Assembly (NCBI RefSeq): GCF_016808335.1
Contig: NC_053142.1
Coordinates: 496,001 to 560,000 of the forward strand
Source: Panicum virgatum
Lineage: Eukaryota; Streptophyta; Magnoliopsida; Poales; Poaceae
Direction: 5' to 3'
DNA length: 64,000 bases
Part shown: positions 43,921-54,433 of the stretch, in pieces
Numbering within the stretch: position 1 is the stretch's first letter
How the letters are laid out: every line of letters begins with the position of its first letter
Position numbers and translations under genes: made by a program
The notes under the pieces: model-generated
Databases searched by the model: none
Seen by the model: only the letters and a program-made list of their open reading frames with translations
What the model was told of the DNA's origin: nothing

Positions 43921-45786
43921 ATGGGCCGCGAGAAGAGGAAGGGCAAGGAGATCGTGGTCGAGAAGCCGGTCCGCAAGTGGACCCATGCAGAGAGGGAGGC
44001 CGAGATGGTGGCCAAGGCCGCCGAGGAGCAGGCGTCAGGCCGTGCTCGTCCGTTTGGGATCCGGGAGCAGCCAGCCAGAGGCAGAGGCAGGGGTAGAGTC
44101 AGAGGGGGCAGGGCCATCAGGGCCGCGTCTGAGGCAGCTGCAGGGTCAGATAGCTCAGATTCAGATGCAGCGCAATCAGAGCAGTCTCAGGGATAGAGTA
44201 CTCAGAGATCACCGACTCCACGACGTTCTGGCAGCACTCAACTGATATCCGCAGTAGCAGAGTCTCCACCAACGACCGAGCGTCACACCGGGCCCAGGAC
44301 GCGAGGTGGTCACCAGCCACAGGTGCCTCGCAGGTCCATAGCTGCAGCAGCAGCAACTCGCAGAGGTGAGGCCCTAGAGGCCGAGCGCGCAGTGTTCCGT
44401 TTGGACACGGTCGTGCATCTGGAGCCAGGAGTCCTGCTCCAGAACTTGACCAGAGCTAATGCGGCTAAGGTGGAGCGTTGAGGAGGAAGACTGGTTCCCC
44501 GTGACCCGTGACAGCAGGGTTGACCATAGGTTCTGGACGCTTCTTCAGGCCAGTTTCTAAGAGACCTTTCAGAGGCGGGGACATCGGATCTTTCCACACA
44601 GAGTGCTCCACTGGGGTTCTCTGAGGACTGCAGTAGGAGGGGCAGATGTCAGAGAGTACTTTTCTCACTTCAGAGGACTGCCTAGACTGCTTGATATGGA
44701 GCAGAATAGGTACATTGAGGACTGGGTAAGAGTGTTCTATGCCACAGCCTGGATTGCTCCCGAGCGCAGAGCCATGCATTTCATGTTTGGAGGCCAGGTC
44801 TTTGGTTTGACAAGGGCGACGATTGCAGGAATCCTTAGAGTCGACTTGGTCGATGTCTCCCTGCACGAGAGAGTCTACGGGGACGCAGATCCACCTCGCA
44901 AGGCGTTGATTGGTGGGATAGCACCTTCTCACGAGGCGATCACTCGGTGCTTCCGCCAGCCTTTCCCAACCTCGTATGCCAGAGTCCCCAGCTTGCTGAC
45001 CCCAGAGGCGTACACAATTCACATGGCCCTCCGGAGGACCTTGTTACCGAGGAGTGGCTACCCAGAGGGGTTCACAGGACTGCAATAGCTACTACTACTC
45101 CATATCCTCACTCATGAGCCTTTCGACATTGTGGACTTTATTTTGGCTGAGATCGAGGATGTGATCACTAACGGGATGGGTGTTGTGCGCCAATTTCCAT
45201 ATGCCCACTGGATCAGTTTCATCTACTCCATGATTGTGCCAGTTGAGTCACCCATCAGCGATGTCTACCGTCAGGATGAGGCTCCCCGGTTCCCAGTGTA
45301 CCGTCCGACTGCTCCCCCAGGACCAGAGGAGGGGCAGACAGGACGAGGGAGCTGCCATGACACAGCTATCGGCAGAGGTTCAGGCCCGAGTGGCCGAGGA
45401 GGATGAGGCACTACTTGAGGCAGAGGCACAGCTTCCTGGAGGAGACGACGAGATCCACTGGTCAGACATCAAGACCGACTCCTCTGAGGACGATGAGTAC
45501 TTCCCTCCTGCACCAGCTGCTCACGATCACGAGGCAGGAGGATCTAGAAAGCCAGCAGTCACTACTATCTCCGAGTCTCAGGTGACTCAGCCGTCCGAGC
45601 TCACCTTTCTACTCCAGCAGCTAGTCAGTCAGCAGAGAGAGGACCGGCTCGCGACAGAGGCCCGGCTCACTGCCATCCAGAGGGAGGCTACTCTAGAGCA
45701 TGCTGCATCTGAGGAGCGGTTTGTTGGCCTACTTGACAGAGTCACTCAGAGGACAGACGCTCAGTTTCAGCAGATGCAACAGGGCA
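43921..45786 (+). pseudogene. Extra (envelope-position) ORF of the Sirevirus-like element, 'putative plant transposon protein' type
   Basis: It starts MGREKRKGKEIVVEKPVRKW at 43921 with a basic Arg/Gly-rich N-terminus. After a stop at 44194 and frame changes near 44480-44600 the conserved globular part follows (about 44603-45090: WGSLRTAVGGADVREYFSHF, FGGQVFGLTRATIAGIL, LLPRSGYPEGF), resembling the PF20167 'putative plant transposon protein' domain. Then come an Asp/Glu-rich segment (45400-45540) and a Gln-rich coiled coil (LLQQLVSQQREDRLATEARL) ending where the gypsy LTR cuts in at 45787. It occupies the position of the envelope-like gene of Sireviruses but I see no signal peptide or transmembrane helix. 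Function unknown. Confidence 0.6.
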
Positions 45787-48700
45787 TGATTATCACAGAA
45801 CAGTCCAAATAATACCGATCAAGTGCACTAATCAACCATTTGAACTTAATCCTTCGCTAATGCACTTCACCAGTATACCCAGACTGCCTGCTATAACTAG
45901 GATCGATTACACGGGAACTCTCGCCAAAAAAACGAGCACAGGTGATTACCAGCAACAAAAATTTTCAAACTTAACTTACAACCAGAGTTAAACAAAAGTC
46001 TTCAAAATTAATTTACAATAAAGTTTCACAAGCCAGGGTTACATTTCGAATATAGAGTTCAAACACAGCGGAAAAGACAAACAGATTGAAACAAGCTTCA
46101 AAATGCAGTACGGTAGATAACGTCGATGACAAAGAAGAGCTTCACATCTTGCCCACTGATGTGAGGCTCACCTGCCTGCACTTCACGGAGAAGGCGGAAC
46201 CCACTCGACCGTCCAACCTGGAGGAAGAGGCTGACCAATCCAGGACGCACCGATCTCTTCGAAGTCTTCCAGAAAACAGCCTGCTCAGAAGGGTTACAAC
46301 CAAACCCTGAGTACTCTAATACTCAGCAAGGCTTACCCGTCTATGGGTATACTTAGCCCATTATCTAGACATGCACAGCTCTTTGGCTCTGGGTTATTTT
46401 GCTAAAAAGCTACTATTACTGGATCCTTACTTTCAATATTTTAGCTCCAATTGTGTTGATAGCTAGAAACTAGGTTTGCCTAAATCTCTAGAGCATTCAT
46501 GGTTAATCATATTATCTTCTCAAGAACAACAACATAAAACCATCTTTTCTCTTTCTGTCCTTTCAATCCTTACTACGATGTGACACATTGACCAAGGCTC
46601 TCATATCCGTGAGTCACGGCGAATCGATCCGATTTAACCTTGCAAGGTGGACCTAACTCACATGACACGTGAAAACCCCGTCGGGCCACACACGTCAACT
46701 GTTCCCATAATTACCCCAAAGTTTGAATCAAGCCCGCAAACACCCGGATGATGAGCCCCGCACATGCGAACACCTGGTGAACCCGTGGGCCACTTCACCA
46801 TCCGTCAACCCAACCCAGCACCGCAGGTCGAGACTCAGATTCTGACGCAATTAAGGTAATGAGCTTACCGGTTTCGACTACCTCCTACTTCCGGCATGTG
46901 GTTAGTACTGTTCAATCCTCAGTCACAGGGCCAACAACGGAACGGTCCTCAATCGACACAGGCGGAGACTCAACTTTCTTTACTCAATAATCATGTCCAA
47001 CTTTCCCTCCGCCCGGTCTCCAATTTCCTTCTCATTGCATTATTTCTCAAAACACTGCCTGAAGTAACAACCCTATATCTCGCGGGTGACAGGGAATCAC
47101 CCGTCTTCTACCGAGTTTACTTAAGCATAGCGGTGCTAGCGATAACTACACTAGTAAGGACACTGGGTATTCTAGATTATGCATCTATGGTTCCAATCAA
47201 TTCCTTGAACGTAAATGCACAATACTTTAAATATAACATGGAGTAATTAAAATAAGGGATATGCTCCGGGGCTTGCCTTGCAGGTCAGCAGGGTTACTGG
47301 CTTCTTCGGGAGCTTGATCAACGACTTCTCCTGGTTGCAGTTCTCCTGCGGAAGGCTCCTAGACCGGCTTAGCAATTAGCTCGTAGGCGACTTTGGTTTC
47401 CACGTCTATACGATTAAAATATGCCATGCATGAGACTCATGAAATGATGCAAGGCAATGCAGTAAACATACAAGAATGCATGGATAAAAATGGAGAGCAA
47501 CAGCCCTAACTATGGTTCAAAACGGATGGTTCAGCGCTGAGACGGATTCCTGGTTCAAAAGTCTTTTAGCCTGAAGTGTTTCCTATCAAGCAAAAGTTAC
47601 TAAACTCGCTTCGAAGGATTAAACACAACCCTAGTACAACATGGATCAAATTATCTAGGGGCTTGTTTTGTTGCAAAAACACATGCATGCATGAAAGAAT
47701 TAAATACAACAAAAACAAAAGAAAAGATTAGCTAGGAGCCAAGTAAAAGCAAGGATTTGACTTGCAGATATAACCTAGCAACAAAAAATTTATCAAAATA
47801 ACAAGATTTTGATAAAGCATGCCACATAAATTTTCCAATATTTACTGACGATCGACAGTATTTAATTTAACCCTAGAAAAGGAATTAAACACTACAGATC
47901 CACACAAATGCACATAGGTTATGCACCTGAAACTTTTTCAGTGGACTACACATGCAAAGAGTAAGCTACCATAAAATTTTCAGGATTTTTAGACAAACAG
48001 AACAACCTATACAAAATAAATTAGTTTGAACACAAGCCATAAATTTAGCAGGGGCAAAATTGACGTTTACCATGCACAAATATTTTTCTACTAAAGATCC
48101 TGATTTTATCAACCTAACAAAATTTAGTTTGCATTTTTAGGATTTTTCTGGATTTTTCTAGGAATTATCAAACTCTCAGCCAAAACAACAAATAAAGAAA
48201 AACATTAAAGAGGGGGGCTGACAGCCGGGCCCCACATGCCAGTGGGCGCCGGCCCAGCCCCACCCCTCCCCTGCTTTGCTGTTCGCACACGCCAGGGCCG
48301 GCGTGCGGCCTGGCACGGTGGTGGCGGCGGCACTGCCGCCGGTGGCGGCCGGCCAGCGATGCGGCCTGGCCGGACCGCGGCCAGAGCGGCTCGGCAGAGC
48401 GGAGCGCGCGCGGGGCAGGGCACAGGGGCGCGTGGGGCGGCTCAGGACGGTGCAGCGGCGCCCATGGCGACCACGGCGGCGGCGCAGCGGCCCAGGCGGC
48501 CACGGGGCTAGGCGGCTACGAAGCGGGGCGGCGCGACGACCAGAGCGTGCGGGCGAACCCGGTGCGCGTGGTGGCGGGGTGCTAGGCCGCGTGAGGAAGA
48601 CGAGGGGAACGGGGTCGGGAAGCTCGAGAGCGGCGCGAGGAAGCTCACCGTGTAATCAATTTGGATGGAGGAGGGCCGAGAGAGGAAGATCGACGGCGAG

Positions 48701-49365
48701 GCGGAGCTTCGGCGCGAAGCGGCAATGGCGGCTGGTGGCGCAGGGGCCGATTCGGCCCGGTATTGGCTCGAACGGGCAAGGGATGAGGCAGAGGAGGTAG
48801 AGGGTGATTTTGTGCGGCTCTGGGTGCGGCGAATCGAGGCACGACGGCGAGGATGGCTGGCGTGGACGCCGGCGGTGGCACTGAGCTCGAGCTCGGCTCG
48901 GTGTGAGTGAGAGGGAGGAAGGGAATGGCGAAAACGGACACGACTCCATGCTCGGGATAAGGACGCGCAGCGCGGAGGGCGAGGATCATCGGCGCGGCGA
49001 CGCGTGGAATCACCAGCGATGACACGGGGTCGCGGTATGGGCGCGCGTACGACTTCACTGGAGAACACAGTGACCGAGTGGGACTCGTTTGAATTGAGTT
49101 TTACCAAAGTTTGACCGCCCAAAACTCCAATTTTCACATTGGCACTCGAAATTTGGTCAAAATAAAAGTTGTAGAGGACAAGATGAGCTACAACTTTGTT
49201 TTTGGGAACAACTTGATTTGAAGCCCGAATCATGGAGAAAAACGCGCTCGAACTCGGCTAAACCGATGTTTACCACGCGAACTCGATTAACGCTAATGAC
49301 CGTGATTAACCCTGATTAGCGATTAAGCACGATATTAACGTCAAAACTAACACCGGGGTGTTACA
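45787..49365 (-). repeat. 3' LTR of the Tekay-like gypsy
   Basis: The minus strand starts TGTAACACCCCGG at 49365, directly after the polypurine tract, and ends near 45787. Length is about 3.58 kb. The left boundary is inferred from loss of the Sirevirus frame and from resemblance of its end (ACAGTCCAAATAATACC) to that of the solo LTR (CCGCCCAATTTAACACC). GC-rich frames at 48200-49230 on both strands carry no domain and are LTR sequence. Confidence 0.8.
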
Positions 49366-49380
49366 GCCTTCCCCCCTTAA
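49366..49380 (-). promoter_or_regulatory. Polypurine tract of the gypsy element
   Basis: The minus strand reads TTAAGGGGGGAAGGC immediately before the LTR start TGTAACACC, the expected primer for plus-strand DNA synthesis. Confidence 0.85.
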
Positions 49381-52045
49381 AGGAATCTCGTCCCGAGATT
49401 CACACATGAGGAAAAAATATGAAAGGCGAGCAGGTTCGAAGATGTAGTACCTGGATGAGCGCTTAAAAAGTCTGGATACTTGGATCTCAGAAATTCCTTG
49501 TTCTCCCATGTAGCTTCATCTTCGGAGTGATTACTCCATTGAACTTTGTAGAATCGATTAGTTGTGCGACGAGTAACTCGATCCTTGCGATCAATAATCT
49601 TGATAGGATGCTCAGGATACGTGAGATCAGACTCTAATTGAATTGAGTCACTATCAATAGCTTCAGTTGGAATTCTCAAACACTTCTTCAGTTGTGACAC
49701 ATGGAAAATGTTATGAATTGCCAAAAATTTTGCTGGAAGATTCAACCGGTACGCTACAGGGCCACATATCTCCACAGTTGGGTATGGACCAATGTAGCGG
49801 GGAGCTAGTTTTCCTTTTACTCCAAATCTTTGAACGTCTTTCCAAGGTGATACTTTTAAGTATACATGGTCACCAATTTTAAAGACGAGTGGATCAGTCC
49901 TTTTGTCAGCGTAGCTTTTCTGCCGAGACTGCGCGATTTTCAAATTTTCTTGAATATGGCGGACTTGTTCTTCGGCTTCTTGAACCATGTCGGGACCAAA
50001 GATAGTCCTTTCACCTGCTTCATACCAATTCAAAGGTGTTCGACATCGACGACCGTACAAGGCTTCAAATGGTGCCATTTTGATGCTCTCTTGATAGCTA
50101 TTGTTATAAGAGAATTCAGCTAATGGCAAACATTGATCCCATTTCTGTGGATAGGCTAAGACACATGCACGGAGTATATCTTCTAAAATCTGATTGATTC
50201 TTTCTGTTTGGCCATCTGTTTGAGGGTGGTAAGCAGAGCTGCGAATCACACGAGTTCCTAAGCAAGTATGCAATTGTTCCCAAAAGCGAGCAATGAATTG
50301 GCTTCCACGATCAGAGATGATAGTCTTGGGTATACCATGCAGGCATAAGATACGCTCGATGTATAACTCAGCATATCTTTTTCTGGAATAACGAGTACTG
50401 ACTGGAATAAAATGTGCTGCCTTGGTTAGTCTATCAACCACAACGCAAATCGAGTCGTAACCTTTTTGGGTCTGAGGTAACCCAACTATATAAATCCATA
50501 CTAATATCTTCCCATTTCCATTCAGAAATACTCAAAGGCTATAGAGTTTCTGCTGGCTTGAGATGACTAGCTTTAACTCTGCGACAGATGTCACATTCAG
50601 ACACATATTTAGCGACCTCTCTTTTCATTCGAGTCCACCAAAATCGTTGTTTCAGGTCCTGATACATCTTGTTGCTACCAGGATGGATAGATAAGCGGGA
50701 AGTATGAGCTTCATCAAGAATTTGCTTTCGGAGCTCAAAATCCTTAGGTACCACTATTCGGTTCTTGAACCATAACACATTCTCACTATCTTGGTGGAAA
50801 CAGTTTACTTTTGGATCTCCTTCTGATAATCTTCTTTGAATTTCCTTTACTCCTTTATCTTTCTTTTGTGCTTCGATGATCAGATCACGAAGAGTAGGAG
50901 TAAGTTCTAGATGAGCTAATGTGCCATGGGGTACAATGCTCAAGTTCAGCTTTTCCATCTCAAAACAGAGAGACTCACTTAGATGTATAGCAGAGAGGCA
51001 ATGACAGTGGGCCTTGCGACTTAACGCATCAGCAACCACATTTGCTTTTCCTGGATGGTAGTGCACTTCGAGCTCATAATCTTTAATCAACTCGAGCCAT
51101 CGTCTTTGATGCATGTTCAAATCAGCTTGGGTGAAAAGATATTTGAGGCTCTTGTGATCTGTATAAATGTTACACTTCGTGTCCAGAAGATAATGTCGCC
51201 AGATCTTCAAAGCATGGACTACAACTGCTAATTCCAGATCATGTGTGGGATAATTCTCTTCGTGACGCTTGAGTGATCGAGAAGCATAAGCAATCACCCG
51301 ATTCTCTTGCATCAGAACACAACCAATTCCGGTGCCCGAAGCATCACAATAAACATCGAATGGCTTTGTAGTGTCTGGTTGGGCTAGGATTGGTGCTGAA
51401 GTAAGTAGAGTTCTTAACTTCCGGAAAGCTGCCTCACATTGGTCACTCCAATAGAATTTGGTACCTTTCTTGAGAAGTTCAGTCATAGGTTTAGCAATTC
51501 TAGAAAATTCCGGTATGAACCGACGATAATAACCTGCTAAACCTAAGAAACTTCGGATTTCAGCCTTCCAGTTCAGTACATCCTTTACTGGGATCAACAG
51601 AGATACCCTCAGTCGTGATAACATGACCTAGAAATGGAACTTCCTTTAGCCAAAATTCGCACTTACTGAGCTTAGCATATAGCTGATGTTCCCTGAGACG
51701 CTGGAGTACTATATGAAGATGCTGAGCATGTTCTTCCTCAGTCTTGGAATAGATTAGGATATCATCAATGAATACCACAACGAATTTATCCAGCTCTGGC
51801 ATGAACACAGAATTCATGAGATACATGAAGTAGGCTGGAGCATTGGTTAATCCAAAGGACATGACCAAATACTCATAAAGACCATAACGAGTGGAGAATG
51901 TTGTTTTTGGTATATCTGATGGCCGGATTTTGATTTGATGATAACCAGATCGAAGATCTATTTTCGAGAAGAACTTGGCACCGGCTAATTGATCAAAGAG
52001 AATATCAATGCGAGGAAGAGGATATTTGTTTTTGATGGTGACCGC
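49377..52045 (-). pseudogene. Gypsy polyprotein: partial reverse transcriptase, RNase H, integrase, chromodomain
   Basis: The reverse transcriptase fragment (51560-52045) holds the catalytic [13 protein letters not shown] and [16 protein letters not shown]. RNase H (about 51000-51540) holds [13 protein letters not shown] and [11 protein letters not shown]. The integrase zinc finger is [17 protein letters not shown] plus CDICRR; the integrase core has D, D, E in MVDRLTKAAHF, IISDRGSQF and TDGQTERINQ. The C-terminal chromodomain-like segment is VTRRTTNRFYKVQWSNHSED with EATWE, which places it in the Tekay/Del chromoviruses. A stop at about 50538, between zinc finger and core, and a frame change near 51590 break it. 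The N-terminal half of pol is outside because of the insertion at 52046. Confidence 0.93.
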
Positions 52046-53282
52046 TGTAGCGAAAATGGCCTCTCATGCCATATTTCAATATAATGTTTTGGTGATTGAT
52101 ATAGACAACATAACACTTGGACTAATATAAGTGTTAAGATGACCATTCTCAGGCTTTTAGGTTCAAGTGATGGCAAAGAGAAGATAGGCGTAGCTAGGCC
52201 CGAAGGGCCCGAAGTCCCGAAGAGACTGTGAAGAAATTCAATACACCGGTTGAACCGATGTTAAGGAAAAGACACACGCCGGTGTAATTGTCCAGAAGCT
52301 GGAAACTGAAGATACACTCACCGGTTAAACCGACGTTGAAGAAAATGCATACGTCGGTGCATTGCCAAATGAAGATCAGGAAAAATACATACACCGGTTG
52401 ATCCGATGTATCACCGGTCAAACACATCGGTGCAATTGTCCAGAAGGATGGTTTTCCATGGAAGGTGAAGAAGTTATCTCACCGGTTGAACCGACGTTTA
52501 TATTACATTCACCGGTTGATTACGTCGGTCGATTGAGGTAGCCGTTGAAGTATAACGGCTAGTTGGAAAATGCACTCACCGGTTAAACCGGTGATGACAA
52601 AAATGGGAGCATCGGTTTAACCGGTGATAGCACTTTTTGTCAGCCTTTTTCCAACGACTAGTTTGGGGTGTGTGGGCTATATATATGCCACCCCACGGCT
52701 CATTTGAGAGTGCTGGAGACCAAGGAAGTATACAAGAGCCAAAGATCATCTCCAACCACCATAGAGCTTCATTGTACATCATATAGGCTTAAGCACACTT
52801 GTGAGAGTGCTTAGAGCTTGTAATAGGGATTAGTTCTTGCGAGAGCTCCCTTGAGAGAAGTCTTGCTGCGGCAAGCAACTTGTGATCCGTCGTGTGACCC
52901 TCCGTCTTGGTGTGGAGTGGCAACGACACTTTGTGCGGGGGAAGAGGAGGCCCCCTCCTTGGTGGAGAAGCTCCGTAGTGGATTTCGGCCGGGTGACCGA
53001 GAGAGACGGTGGCGGTGCACAAGACTTAGTGTCTTGTGGGCACTTGCCTTTGCTTGCCGGCATCGCCTTGGTGGCGTAGTGCAAGACGTGATCGGAAGAG
53101 CCTGGTGTCCCGTGGACGTAGGCGTTTGTGCCGAACCACGTTACATGACCGTGTCTACTCGGGAGTTTGCATCCCTCTTGCACTTATCTCTTTACTTATC
53201 GTATTACGCTTCCGCATTTACTCTATCTTGCATGCCTTTACTTTCCTAGTTAGTTTGATTAGGATTGGCTATAGGTTGCAAG
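52046..53282 (+). repeat. Second Sirevirus-type LTR, cut by CACTA element C
   Basis: It begins TGTAGCGAAAATGG right where the gypsy reverse transcriptase frame stops. It carries about ten CACCGGTTNAACCGACG-type motifs (52240-52630), a TATA box at 52678-52686 (TATATATAT), and a U5-like tail ending GGCTATAGGTTGCAAG at 53282. It is related to, but clearly diverged from, the LTR at 38558. No internal region follows: the CACTA element starts at 53283. Frames within 52790-53250 are LTR sequence, not genes. Confidence 0.75.
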
Positions 53283-53560
53283 CACTAGTACAAATGTGAT
53301 TTTCTATGACGATTTGATAGTGACGTTTCTGCAATTTGTCATTGAACATTATTTTTAATGACGAAATTTATTACTTCGTCACAGATGACGAGTGACGCAG
53401 CCAACCCGCTTGAAAATAATGACGAAATGAAGACGAGCGTCATAGAATGCACAAACGATTCGTCATAGATGCACCGTGGTCCCGCCTGACAGAACCGGCG
53501 GGTCCCATCTTGTCCACGTGGCGACATGGGTCCCACTTGACAGAACCGGTGGGTCTCGTG
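53283..53560 (+). repeat. CACTA element C terminal inverted repeat and subterminal TGACGA array
   Basis: After CACTAGTACAAA the words ATGACGA and TCGTCA recur in both orientations (about eight times up to 53470). Then two copies of TGACAGAACCGG(C/T)GGGTC lie about 60 bases apart. This matches CACTA subterminal transposase-binding arrays. Confidence 0.8.
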
Positions 53561-53767
53561 TCCACGCGGGCCCTCTACTCCGGCACGGTCCCACGACCAG
53601 GTGGCTCTCCACGTCAACGTCGGCCCCTACGATCTGTCTGGGCCTTTGCGTATCTATTGGGCCGGCTGTCTTCGGATCTCCGGCAATCATCTTTTTTTCC
53701 TTCGCTGCCCAGCAACAACAGCGGGCCATGGAACGGTCCCAGGTTTAATCGGCAAAAAACCTGCACC

Positions 53768-53840
53768 TGCGTTTCCCAGGATTCGAACCGCATACCGGAC
53801 AGAAGCCAAGAGAAAGCGTTACCACTGCGCCATAGAACGT
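53768..53840 (-). ncRNA. tRNA-like sequence with Pol III A and B boxes
   Basis: The minus strand has an A-box-like TGGCGCAGTGGT (53821-53832) and a B-box GGTTCGAATCC (53779-53789), with the spacing of a tRNA gene. A clean anticodon stem and acceptor stem cannot be drawn. It may be a decayed tRNA, a SINE head, or a tRNA-like piece often found near CACTA ends. Confidence 0.45.
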
Positions 53841-54433
53841 TCTTGTGAAAGGAGACTTATATTTTTTATTTGTTTAATTAGCGAATGGTTTCCATATGTT
53901 CTCCACGGCGCCATCGAACCCTACAGACACAAATCGAATCTTGCGGCGCCGGCATGTCAAGTCGGGCGCACAGCGGCGGCGTCCACGGCACACGGCGGCG
54001 GATCCGCGGCGTTTTCCCCGGCGCACGGGCGTTGTCCCTAGCGAACAGCGGTGGGACCACGGTAGTGCCGCCGGCGCACGGCGGAGGGAGCACAACGGCG
54101 GCAGTGCGGCAGTGTCCCCGCGGCGGCTTCCCCGTTTGACGGCGGCGGCAAGGTGACTTCTTTGACCAAATATCTCCAGCTTTTTCCTTTTCTCGTTGTG
54201 CTGGTAGTGTATGCTGTTACTGTGCTGTTTCAAGATTCTAGGGTTCGGTAGATTGGACTAGTGTCACTTCTGGTAATGATGTGCATTCATCCAGTAAGGA
54301 TTTAGGGGCCCAAATGATATGACCAGTTACTACTTTTTTAGTATGTTAATTAGTAAATCATTTTCTGTTAAGTTGTATTTGAGGTTCCGTTATAGTATTT
54401 TGCCTCTGATTTTGCACATGTATGCTAAAACAG

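Larger units (their letters stand above)
38558..45786 (+). mobile_element. Sirevirus-like Ty1/copia retrotransposon, deletion derivative
   Basis: It holds a 5' LTR remnant (38558-39525), a polyprotein starting inside the integrase N-terminus (39526-42480), a spacer with repeated CACCGG-type motifs, and an extra ORF between pol and the 3' end (43921-45786). Copia order (integrase before reverse transcriptase) is clear. The extra downstream ORF and the LTR motif array are Sirevirus features. R/U5, primer site, gag and protease were deleted, joining the LTR directly to pol at about 39526. The right side is cut at 45787 by a gypsy LTR, so the 3' LTR is not in view. Confidence 0.85.
45787..52045 (-). 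mobile_element. Tekay/Del-like Ty3/gypsy chromovirus, 3' portion
   Basis: Reading leftward on the minus strand: reverse transcriptase (cut at 52045), RNase H, integrase with a C-terminal chromodomain-like region, a polypurine tract and a 3.6-kb 3' LTR ending at 45787. It was inserted in the coiled-coil part of the Sirevirus extra ORF. Its 5' half lies beyond the copia LTR and CACTA that interrupt it at 52046, so the target duplication cannot be tested (expected GGGCA at 45782-45786). Confidence 0.88.

Noticed and set aside
48168..49233. Open frames up to 241 codons on both strands
   Set aside because: Same GC-rich LTR block of the gypsy element. No domain, frames open in many phases at once, which is a composition effect.
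52790..53250. Several 70-130-codon frames as genes
   Set aside because: They lie in the R/U5 part of the second Sirevirus-type LTR downstream of its TATA box.
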